Origin: Roseivirga pacifica
GTDB lineage: Bacteria; Bacteroidota; Bacteroidia; Cytophagales; Cyclobacteriaceae
Reading direction: 5' to 3'
Assembly: GCF_900111145.1 (NCBI RefSeq)
Contig: NZ_FOIR01000001.1
Location: 131,501 to 195,500 of the forward strand
DNA: 64,000 bases
In this document: positions 9,430 to 16,927 of the stretch, one piece after another
Numbering within the stretch: position 1 is the first letter of the stretch
Layout of the letters: the number at the start of each line of letters is the position of its first letter
Made by a program: the position numbers and the translations under genes
The notes under the pieces: model-generated
Seen by the model: only the letters and a program-made list of their open reading frames with translations
What the model was told of the DNA's origin: nothing
Databases searched by the model: none

Positions 9430-10443
9430 TTACTCATCAAAAGGAAAAACCTTTTTCCAATCGTTCTTCATATCTATTACCGTCCAGCCGAATTTCTGTG
9501 CATCATCGAGCCCTTTATTTAATTGACCGATATGTGACTCTCGATCATAAGCCCATTCACGTTCGGCATCGGTATGGTGTAGCAATAGGCCAAATCGTGG
9601 GTAACCTTTGGCCGTAGTAGTCCATTGGAGCATCTGGTAGTCTCCATCGGAATTACCGGATGCAAATACCGGCCGTTGCCCAATGTGTTGATAGATGCCA
9701 ACTGGCTTCCCTTCCTTATCATCGATAAAGTTGAGTTCTTGAAGTTTCACTACGGAAGTGCTTCCATCTTCCGCCACTTCAAAACGAGCCTTATTAGAGC
9801 TACCCACCACCTGATATGGCGGAATACCATAGGCTTCTTCCACCCATACCCTCATAAAATCTACTCCTCCACCAGACACTATGAATGTCTTAAAATCATG
9901 GGCTCTTAGGTACTCCAAAAGCTCCACCATGGGTTGATAGATCATTTCGTTGTAGTGTTTACCGGTTTTTGGATGCGTAGCGGTATCAATCCAGTTTTTT
10001 ACACTAGCTGCAAACTCATCATTCGACATGCCGCCATGTGTTGTCATTACGATTTGCAACAAAGCCTTTTCCCCTCCGGCCAAGGCAGCCTTAATATCAC
10101 CCTCAAGCAAAGCCTTGTATGGTTGCTCGTTCTTCCATTCGGGATGCTCGGGAGCCATAGTTTTAATCTGATCTATGGCAAAAAGCAATTGAAAATAGAC
10201 TGGCTGCTCGGCCCAAAGATTTCCATCATTATCGAACGTAGCAATCCGGTCTGCAACAGGAATAAAGTCAGCGCTACCTTCGGTGGTGGTTTTTGTTACA
10301 AAGTCCATGATAGCTCGCTTAGTAGCACCGTCATTCCAAGAGGACAAATATGTGACAGCAGGCTCTTTTATTGCTTCTTCTTTGGGAGAACAAGCGAAGA
10401 GCAGCAAGCCAGAAATTATTGCAAGCGTATATAGTTTTTTCAT
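9430..10443 (-). CDS. HAD-superfamily hydrolase, lipoprotein
   Basis: The protein is 337 residues when started at the ATG at 10443; a longer frame exists but would place 16 residues before the signal sequence. The start gives a lipoprotein signal (SGLLLFACSPKEEA). The nucleophile motif is TFDNDGNLW (DxDG), with IVSGGGVDFMR as motif II and GNSDGDYQML as motif III/IV. This is a phosphatase-like or dehalogenase-fold enzyme exported to the periplasm. HAD proteins of this type are commonly neighbours of arylsulfatases. An intrinsic terminator lies only about 12 nt upstream of its start. Confidence 0.85.
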   Translation of the reverse strand: MKKLYTLAIISGLLLFACSPKEEAIKEPAVTYLSSWNDGATKRAIMDFVTKTTTEGSADFIPVADRIATFDNDGNLWAEQPVYFQLLFAIDQIKTMAPEHPEWKNEQPYKALLEGDIKAALAGGEKALLQIVMTTHGGMSNDEFAASVKNWIDTATHPKTGKHYNEMIYQPMVELLEYLRAHDFKTFIVSGGGVDFMRVWVEEAYGIPPYQVVGSSNKARFEVAEDGSTSVVKLQELNFIDDKEGKPVGIYQHIGQRPVFASGNSDGDYQMLQWTTTAKGYPRFGLLLHHTDAEREWAYDRESHIGQLNKGLDDAQKFGWTVIDMKNDWKKVFPFDE

Positions 10444-10454
10444 AATGATGGTGT

Positions 10455-10490
10455 AAAAAAATGGAGCAGCCGTTCGCGACTGCCACTCCA
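10455..10490 (-). terminator. Terminator of the first sulfatase, just upstream of the HAD start
   Basis: On the minus strand a stem of about 9 bp (TGGAGTGGC pairing with GCTGCTCCA, two G-U pairs) is followed by ATTTTTTT. It closes the sulfatase transcript and leaves only about 12 nt before the HAD start codon, so HAD expression must come from read-through or from a promoter inside the hairpin region. Confidence 0.7.
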
Positions 10491-10512
10491 CTTTATTGTT
10501 AATGAATTACTT

Positions 10513-12033
10513 CTAGTTTCTCGATGGTGACGTTAATTGTTGCACCACCTTATCTATAGACAAAGAGGAACCTTGAACCGGAGGATACTTTTCAAATGAA
10601 GACAAGAACTGGCCGGCATACTGCTGAGCCGGAACAAATAGCCACATATTATCTCCGTACCATCTAGTATACATACCAGACTCCCAAGAAACTTCATAAG
10701 GATCTGCCCTTAGGTTGATAGCCAAAGGCCAGCTTGGTGCCTTGCGATAAGCCGTGTTAATAGCACCTTCCATAATGGTGAAGTGAAGCTTCCAGTTACC
10801 GTATCTGATAGCGTTCATATTTCCACCCGCATCAAAATAGAAGATCTCCTTTCTTGGCGATTCGGCTACTTCTCCTTTAAAGAATGGCATTAGGTTGTAC
10901 CCATCTAAGTGCACATTGAAGTTTTTGCCATTGGCTTGATAACCATTTAATAGCTTCTCTTTTACATTTGGTTCGCCCGCAGCGGCCACCAAAGTAGGCA
11001 TCATATCTTCGTGCGAGAAAATGTCATTATAAACCGTTCCGGGATCGATAACACCTGGCCAACGAATGGCAGCAGGCACTCTAAACCCACCTTCCCAGGT
11101 TGTTCCTTTCTCGCCTCTAAACGGTGTAGATCCACCGTCAGGCCAAGTAAATTTTTCCGCACCATTATCAGTAGAGTACATTACAATGGTATTGTCTGTA
11201 ATACCCAACTCATCAAGCTTATCTAACACACGGCCAACCGCTTTATCGTGCTCTACCATACCATCAGGATAAAGTCCAATGCCAGTAACTCCTTCACTTT
11301 CTTCTGACAGGTGCGTCCACACGTGCATACGCGTTGCGCTCAACCAAACAAAGAATGGCTTCCCGTCAGCATGTGCTTTTTCAATAAACTCTATGGCTGC
11401 TTTTTCGAACTCCTGATCAACAGTCTCCATTCTCTTGCTAGTCAATGGTCCTGTATCTTGAATTCTACCATCAGCAAATGAGTGCAACACGCCTCGTGGG
11501 CCGTATTTTTTTCTAAACTCAGGGTCTTTTGGGTAATAGTACCCTTCTGGCTCTTCTTCCGCATTTAGGTGATAAAGGTTCCCAAAGAATTCATCGAAAC
11601 CATGATTTGTAGGCAGATGCTCATCGCGGTCGCCTAAGTGATTTTTACCAAACTGACCTGAAACATAACCTTGCGGCTTTAATAGCTCAGCGATTGTTGG
11701 CTGATTGTCTTTAATACCTTGCTCGGCACCAGGCATACCAATAGTCAAAAGACCTGTACGGAAAGGGTGTTGACCCAAAATAAATGCGGCACGACCTGCT
11801 GTACAAGATTGCTGCGCATACCAATCGGTAAATAAAGCGCCTTCTTCTGCAATTCGGTCAATATTTGGGGTTTCGTACCCCATCATACCTCTGTGGTTAA
11901 AGCCTACATTGCTCCAACCAATGTCGTCTCCCCAGATTACTAATATATTCGGCTTGTCTTGCGCCTGCCCATTCAGGGGGAGTAGCAGCGCGCAGAGCAA
12001 TAAAAAGCCTAAAGTTGAAAGTTTGTTTTTCAT
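10513..12033 (-). CDS. Arylsulfatase-type sulfatase (paralogue 1)
   Basis: The protein is 506 residues from the ATG at 12033, which gives a signal peptide (LLLCALLLPLNGQAQ). The alkaline-phosphatase-like fold begins KPNILVIWGDDIGW with the paired metal-binding Asp residues. The formylglycine site is C77-TAGR, the C-x-A-x-R variant of the sulfatase signature. Metal-site residues in STDNGAEKF and the FGKNHLGD motif are present. It hydrolyses sulfate esters in the periplasm; the substrate is unknown. It needs conversion of Cys77 to formylglycine, and no competent maturase is in this window. It is closely related to the next two sulfatases. Confidence 0.93.
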   Translation of the reverse strand: MKNKLSTLGFLLLCALLLPLNGQAQDKPNILVIWGDDIGWSNVGFNHRGMMGYETPNIDRIAEEGALFTDWYAQQSCTAGRAAFILGQHPFRTGLLTIGMPGAEQGIKDNQPTIAELLKPQGYVSGQFGKNHLGDRDEHLPTNHGFDEFFGNLYHLNAEEEPEGYYYPKDPEFRKKYGPRGVLHSFADGRIQDTGPLTSKRMETVDQEFEKAAIEFIEKAHADGKPFFVWLSATRMHVWTHLSEESEGVTGIGLYPDGMVEHDKAVGRVLDKLDELGITDNTIVMYSTDNGAEKFTWPDGGSTPFRGEKGTTWEGGFRVPAAIRWPGVIDPGTVYNDIFSHEDMMPTLVAAAGEPNVKEKLLNGYQANGKNFNVHLDGYNLMPFFKGEVAESPRKEIFYFDAGGNMNAIRYGNWKLHFTIMEGAINTAYRKAPSWPLAINLRADPYEVSWESGMYTRWYGDNMWLFVPAQQYAGQFLSSFEKYPPVQGSSLSIDKVVQQLTSPSRN

Positions 12034-12381
12034 AGTGATATAATTTGAATAAGGAATCGGTACCATCTAATTTTTTTCAACTCAGCAAACTGCCAATTGA
12101 AAACTTCCAACTTCGCTCTGACATAAATTCAATAGAAAATATCATAAAAACAAACAGAATAGTATCACCAGCTGTTTTACGATTACTTCAACAAACCATT
12201 AACATCACTCAACCCACTGAAAAACAGACACAAATACATCAAATAACAAAACAGACTAACACCACTAGAAATTACACATTATTGAATTATTCAGATTTTA
12301 AATAATGTATAACTCATGACACCTCTAAACTAAAAAGGCCAAACGGAGCTTCCGTTTGGCCTTTTAATATAACTACCTATT
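12034..12381. other. 348-bp AT-rich intergenic region between sulfatases 1 and 2
   Basis: This stretch holds the upstream region of sulfatase 1 and the terminator of sulfatase 2 (12333-12365). A block around 12105-12160 resembles the one at 13995-14050 (shared GAAAACTTCCAACTTC and CAATAGAAAA runs, TCATAAAAACAA), so the promoter region was duplicated with the gene. I see no plausible gene in it. Confidence 0.6.
12333..12365 (-). terminator. Intrinsic terminator after sulfatase 2
   Basis: A perfect 15-bp stem (AAAAGGCCAAACGGA with its complement) has a 3-nt loop and lies 16 nt after the stop at 12382. A T-rich tail follows on the minus strand. Confidence 0.85.
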
Positions 12382-13929
12382 CTATTTACTACTCGGTGTA
12401 GATAATTGATCCAATACTTTGTCAAGACTGAAGCTAGCTGCTTTCATTCTTGGAGGGTAATCTTTAAATGTACCCAAGAAATTCGCTACAATATCCTGTG
12501 CAGGCACAAGCAAGAACGCGTGATCTAACCACCAATCGTAGTAAGTGTTAGATGTTACAGTTGCAAACTCATAAGGGTCTCTTCTGAGATTAAAAATCAA
12601 TGGAGCTCTTAGCGGAGTAAACGGATTAGCCCAAACAGCCAATGTACCAGGGCTTCGTTGCTCCATAAAGATCAGCTTCCAGTCGTTGTACCTCAACGCT
12701 GTTAAATCCCCATCATCAGAAAAATAGAAAAGCTCTTTTCTAGGCCCCTTATCTACTTTACCAGTCAAGAAAGGCAAGAAGTTATACCCATCTAAATGCA
12801 CTTTGAAATCTCTACCGTTGGCACTATAGCCCGACAATAGTTTTTGAGGAACATCGCCCTGACCTGCAGCAGCCAAGAAAGTAGGCATCCAGTCCATACC
12901 ACTCATTACCTCATTACTTATAGAACCAGCCGCTATTTGACCAGGCCAACGCACCATTGCAGGTACTCTCCAGCCACCTTCCCAGTTGGTATTTTTCTCT
13001 CCTCTGAAAGGGTTCACGCCAGCATCTGGCCATGTATTTTTATGCGGCCCATTATCGGTAGAGTACATCACTATTGTATTGTCGGCAATACCAAGTTCAT
13101 CAAGCAAGTCTAGGAACAAACCAATGTGCATATCGTGCTCTACCATTCCATCTCCGTACTCATTTTGGCCAGAGATTCCACGGTGTTCTTCCTTTACGTG
13201 TGTTCTAAAGTGCATTCTTGTACCATTCCACCACACAAAGAATGGCGTGTCGTTAGCCACAGCTTGGCGAATAAAATCCATTGCTGCCTTAGAAGACTCA
13301 TCATCAATGGTTTCCATTCTCTTTTTAGACAATGGCCCCGTATCTTCTATTTTGCCATCGGCAGTACTGTGAATCACGCCTCTTGGGCCGTATTTTTTTC
13401 TAAAATTAGGGTACTCTTCTGCAGTTGGATAATCTGGCAATTCTGGCTCCTCTTCTGCATTTAAATGATAAAGGTTTCCGTAAAACTCATCAAAGCCATG
13501 GTTAGTTGGTAAATGCTCATCACGATCGCCTAAGTGGTTTTTTCCAAATTGACCAGTGGCATAACCTGCGGGCTTTAAAAGCTCTGCAATGGTTGGGTCT
13601 TTTTCGGAAATACCTTCTTTTGCGCCAGGCATCCCCACCTTACTTAGACCAGTACGGAATACACTTTGTCCAAGAATAAAAGTAGAACGACCAGCAGTAC
13701 AGCTTTGCTCAGCATAATAGTCGGTAAAAATCATTCCCTCTTTGGCAATTCTGTCAATGTTTGGGGTGCGATACCCAACCATACCCATTGTGTAGGCACT
13801 GATATTAGACTGACCAATATCATCTCCCCAAAGCACAAGTATGTTTGGCTTGTCTTGTGCCTGGCTGTTCAGGGGCAGCAGCAGTGCACAGAGCATTAAA
13901 AAGCCTAGTGTTGAAAGTTTGTTTTTCAT
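12382..13929 (-). CDS. Arylsulfatase-type sulfatase (paralogue 2)
   Basis: The protein is 515 residues from the ATG at 13929. A longer frame upstream (to 14025) lacks a signal peptide and was rejected. The signal peptide is nearly identical to that of paralogue 1 (MKNKLSTLGF start). The active-site motif is C77-TAGR; metal-site motifs WGDDIGQ and STDNGPHKNTW are intact. The C-terminal RRDPYEFA block and the long tail match its two neighbours. It is a secreted sulfate-ester hydrolase of unknown substrate. It is transcribed alone, with its own promoter block and terminator. Confidence 0.93.
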   Translation of the reverse strand: MKNKLSTLGFLMLCALLLPLNSQAQDKPNILVLWGDDIGQSNISAYTMGMVGYRTPNIDRIAKEGMIFTDYYAEQSCTAGRSTFILGQSVFRTGLSKVGMPGAKEGISEKDPTIAELLKPAGYATGQFGKNHLGDRDEHLPTNHGFDEFYGNLYHLNAEEEPELPDYPTAEEYPNFRKKYGPRGVIHSTADGKIEDTGPLSKKRMETIDDESSKAAMDFIRQAVANDTPFFVWWNGTRMHFRTHVKEEHRGISGQNEYGDGMVEHDMHIGLFLDLLDELGIADNTIVMYSTDNGPHKNTWPDAGVNPFRGEKNTNWEGGWRVPAMVRWPGQIAAGSISNEVMSGMDWMPTFLAAAGQGDVPQKLLSGYSANGRDFKVHLDGYNFLPFLTGKVDKGPRKELFYFSDDGDLTALRYNDWKLIFMEQRSPGTLAVWANPFTPLRAPLIFNLRRDPYEFATVTSNTYYDWWLDHAFLLVPAQDIVANFLGTFKDYPPRMKAASFSLDKVLDQLSTPSSK

Positions 13930-14287
13930 AGTGTTATTATTAATAAATAGAATTGGTACATGCTCACCTTTCAACTCAAGACTTCTTGATTGAAAACTTC
14001 CAACTTCACTAGCATATAAATACAATAGAAAACATCATAAAAACAAGCCAAATAATCTAATAACTTATTTTAACTGTCTTCCGCTCCTTAACCACCTCTT
14101 ATAATTAATTGTTTAACAGCACTTAATAAAACATCACAATGAGCTATTCTTTGATGGCAGGAAAATCAAAAAACACCATAATTAATTTTTACAATATGTA
14201 TTATTAATTATTCAATAACACCTGGATTAAAAAGACACAAAAAAGGCGACTAGTTAGTCGCCTTTTTTGTGTCTTACAGCCTATTTA
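13930..14287. other. 358-bp AT-rich intergenic region between sulfatases 2 and 3
   Basis: It contains the upstream region of sulfatase 2, including CAATAGAAA at 14023-14031, and the perfect terminator palindrome of sulfatase 3 at 14232-14275. No gene or RNA was recognised in the remaining AT-rich sequence. Confidence 0.6.
14232..14275 (-). terminator. Long perfect terminator hairpin after sulfatase 3
   Basis: A 21-bp perfect inverted repeat with a 2-nt loop contains GGCGACTA/TAGTCGCC flanked by A6/T6 runs and extends outward through GACACA/TGTGTC. It lies 12 nt after the stop of sulfatase 3. The A/T runs on both arms make it usable in both directions. Confidence 0.85.
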
Positions 14288-15859
14288 CTACTTCCCTTTC
14301 TGACCCTCAGTCAAAGACTGCATTACCTCATCCAAATTGAAAGAAGCTGGTCTTTGTCTAGGAGGAAATTCAACAAATGTCTGTATCATTTGCCCAGCGA
14401 TAGCTTGACTAGAACCACCAGCGAACTGAATAATCCCTTCCATCCATTCATAATAGCTATTTGAATTGTGTTGCGCTCGTTCAAACGGATCCATCCGCAA
14501 ATCGAAAACAAGCGGAATTCTTAATTGAACAAATGGGTACATCCAGACTCCAAATTTTGAGGACTGTTGCTCCATAAACACCAACTTCCATCTATCATAG
14601 CGCATGGCTACCAACTGACCATCATCATTCCAATAGAAGAATTCTCTTCTTGGCCAATTTGTAGCACCATATTGATCTTTAGTAACCTTAACCTCTTCTG
14701 TCAAATACGGTAAAAGGTTATAACCGTCAAGATGCACATTGTATGTAGTACCGTTAATTGAATGACCGTTCTTCAGCTTTTCCTTGATATTCGGCTCCCC
14801 AACAGCTGCCATCAAAGTTGGCATCCAGTCATTGCCAGCCACAATTTCGTTCACTACTGTACCTGCAGGAATTTTTCCTGGCCATTTAATAATAGCCGGC
14901 ACTCTATAACCACCTTCCCAGTTGGTATTTTTCTCTCCTCTGAAGGGCGTAATACCACCATCAGGCCACATATTAAAGTGAGGGCCATTATCTGTAGTAT
15001 AAATAACAATTGTATTATCAGCCACTCCTAAATCCTCTAGCTTCTGAAGAATGTCACCTACCTGGTCATCGTGCTGAACCATACCATCTGCATACTCTCC
15101 CAGACCTGTTCTTCCTGAGTAATTTTCTGGAACATGCGTAACGTAGTGCATTCTTGTGGTATTAAACCACACAAAGAAAGGCTTATCATCATCTACCGAT
15201 CTCTGCATAAAATCCTTTGCAGCGCCTAAAAACTCCTGATCCACGGTTTCCATTCGCTTTTTTGTCAATGGCCCGGTATCCTCGATTTTACCATCTGCCG
15301 TGCTTCTCAGTACGCCTCTTGGCCCAAACTTCTTCCTAAAGTCAGGATTTTTCGGGTAGTATGGGTTTTCAGGTGTTTCCTCTGCATTTAAATGATAAAG
15401 GTTTCCGAAGAACTCATCGAAACCATGATTTGTCGGCAAAAACTCATCTTTATCACCCAAATGATTTTTACCAAACTGCCCCGTAGCATAACCATGAGGC
15501 TTAAGTAGCTCTGCCAAAGTCGGATCCTCTGGCTGTATTCCTAAGTCAGCCCCCGGAATACCCACCTTTGTCATCCCCGTTCTAACGGGCATTTGTCCGG
15601 TAATTAGTGCCGCTCTACCTGCTGTACAAGATTGCTCAGCATAGTAGTCGGTAAAAATCGCACCACCTGCAGCAAGCTTATCAATGTTTGGGGTTCTATA
15701 ACCCATCATACCGCGGTTATTATAACTCAAATTCCAATAGCCAACGTCATCTCCCATAATTATCAAGATGTTCGGCTTTTCTTGTGCTTGGCTTTTCATT
15801 GGCAGCAACAGTGCGCCAATGAGCAAAAGCCCAAGTGCAGAAAACTTCTTTTTCATCAT
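14288..15859 (-). CDS. Arylsulfatase-type sulfatase (paralogue 3)
   Basis: The protein is 523 residues with two adjacent Met starts (15859 or 15856) and a signal peptide ending KSQAQ. The sulfatase motif is C78-TAGR, with metal-site motifs MGDDVGYW and TTDNGPHFNMW. The C-terminal half carries the same FDLRMDPFERA block and C-terminal LDEVMQSLTEG tail as its neighbours. It is a secreted sulfatase with unknown substrate and is the oldest-looking of the tandem set, since its upstream block is least like the others. Confidence 0.93.
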   Translation of the reverse strand: MMKKKFSALGLLLIGALLLPMKSQAQEKPNILIIMGDDVGYWNLSYNNRGMMGYRTPNIDKLAAGGAIFTDYYAEQSCTAGRAALITGQMPVRTGMTKVGIPGADLGIQPEDPTLAELLKPHGYATGQFGKNHLGDKDEFLPTNHGFDEFFGNLYHLNAEETPENPYYPKNPDFRKKFGPRGVLRSTADGKIEDTGPLTKKRMETVDQEFLGAAKDFMQRSVDDDKPFFVWFNTTRMHYVTHVPENYSGRTGLGEYADGMVQHDDQVGDILQKLEDLGVADNTIVIYTTDNGPHFNMWPDGGITPFRGEKNTNWEGGYRVPAIIKWPGKIPAGTVVNEIVAGNDWMPTLMAAVGEPNIKEKLKNGHSINGTTYNVHLDGYNLLPYLTEEVKVTKDQYGATNWPRREFFYWNDDGQLVAMRYDRWKLVFMEQQSSKFGVWMYPFVQLRIPLVFDLRMDPFERAQHNSNSYYEWMEGIIQFAGGSSQAIAGQMIQTFVEFPPRQRPASFNLDEVMQSLTEGQKGK

Positions 15860-16159
15860 TTTATATTTTAAGTGTTTGTGCCAACTGTGAATGCCAGCCT
15901 AGTTAATTCATATTAAATTGAACAGATTTAAGGATATAAGCAATAGAAATAACAAAACTAAACAGCCAATTAATACAAAAAAAGAGAAACACAACTCTAA
16001 ACAACTAGCTACATGACGCTTGTAAAGCAACGCTTGAATCACTCTTCAGGACTTATTAAAAAAATAGTGCCTTATTTTTTTTCAAGAGCCACCTTCTGCT
16101 GAACAGCGCATAAAGAAAAAGGAGGGCAAAACCCTCCTTAATCAACTCAACCAAAACAA
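15860..16159. other. 300-bp intergenic region upstream of sulfatase 3
   Basis: It carries CAATAGAAA at 15941-15949, the element shared with the upstream regions of sulfatases 1 and 2, and the DUF4136 gene terminator at 16119-16139. Nothing else was recognised. Confidence 0.55.
16119..16139 (-). terminator. Terminator of the DUF4136 gene
   Basis: An 8-bp stem (AAGGAGGG/CCCTCCTT) with a 5-nt loop is followed by a T-rich tail on the minus strand, 21 nt after the stop at 16160. Confidence 0.8.
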
Positions 16160-16723
16160 CTACTTAACCACTTCTATTGGAATTTGCTTAAACAACTTAG
16201 CAACTCTTCTCTGTATCCGCTTTTCGCGGTTTTTCGGATTTTCTTTTACAGTGCTGGAGATAACTCCTTGCCAGATCAACTCCTTCTCGTTATTATCGTA
16301 CATATCAATAACTAGGGTACCTACTCTATAGTCATATTCAGTATACTGGGTAGTTGCAGTTAAAGGCATTGCTCCCCAGCCCCAACGGCCTCTGTAACCA
16401 TAACCACCATTAAAGTTGGTGTAAGAAGACCTGCTCGTCTTGGTATCTACAACCGCGAACAATGTAACTACAGCATCAGCATTGTCTTCCTTATACCCCA
16501 AGCCCCATTTTTCCAGTTCAGCAGCAATTGCATTCTGTATTCTTTTCTGATCAATTTCATTGATTACATCCCCACTTTCTTGCTGCCATCCGGCAAACGA
16601 GTATGTTCTTATTTTTGAGAAGTCAGCCTCTTTGCTATAGTCACTTTTTACTTGTGCAAAACCGGTCAAACCGATCATTAACATCAACATGGCTAGTCCT
16701 AATCGTTTTGCTGTCTTTTTCAT
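16160..16723 (-). CDS. DUF4136 domain secreted protein
   Basis: The protein is 187 residues with a signal peptide (LGLAMLMLMIGLTGFAQ). The mature part begins VKSDYSKEADFSKIRTYSF, the characteristic opening of DUF4136 (YDxxADFSxxxTY), and ends with a KNREKRIQRRVAKLFKQIP helix. DUF4136 proteins are small periplasmic or lipid-anchored proteins of unknown role. Here there is no lipobox Cys, so it is probably soluble or exported. It lies between sulfatases 3 and 4 and has its own terminator; a link to sulfatase function is only positional. Confidence 0.85.
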   Translation of the reverse strand: MKKTAKRLGLAMLMLMIGLTGFAQVKSDYSKEADFSKIRTYSFAGWQQESGDVINEIDQKRIQNAIAAELEKWGLGYKEDNADAVVTLFAVVDTKTSRSSYTNFNGGYGYRGRWGWGAMPLTATTQYTEYDYRVGTLVIDMYDNNEKELIWQGVISSTVKENPKNREKRIQRRVAKLFKQIPIEVVK

Positions 16724-16875
16724 CGCTCATTACTTTTAAGTTGAACATTACTTTGGCACTATCCGTGTTATTCTTTTAACCTTCTTTAGTAGTGCCTTCT
16801 GACTAGTTAAACGGACATGTTTCAAGCAGGTAATGGTTCAAATCAAGTCAATAATTGCACATATTAGACACTAAT

Positions 16876-16897
16876 AAAAAAACCCTCCAATGGAGAG
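16876..16897 (-). terminator. Terminator of sulfatase 4
   Basis: On the minus strand a short stem (CTCTCC/GGAGGG with one G-U pair, 3-nt loop, 16883-16897) is followed by a run of seven T. It lies about 30 nt after the stop at 16928. Confidence 0.7.
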
Positions 16898-16927
16898 CTT
16901 TCTCATTTATCCCTAGTTGACTCAGAG

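Noticed and set aside
13930-14025. Possible N-terminal extension of sulfatase 2 from an upstream ATG at 14025
   Set aside because: The added 32 residues precede a clear signal peptide and have no counterpart in the neighbouring paralogues, so the start at 13929 is better.
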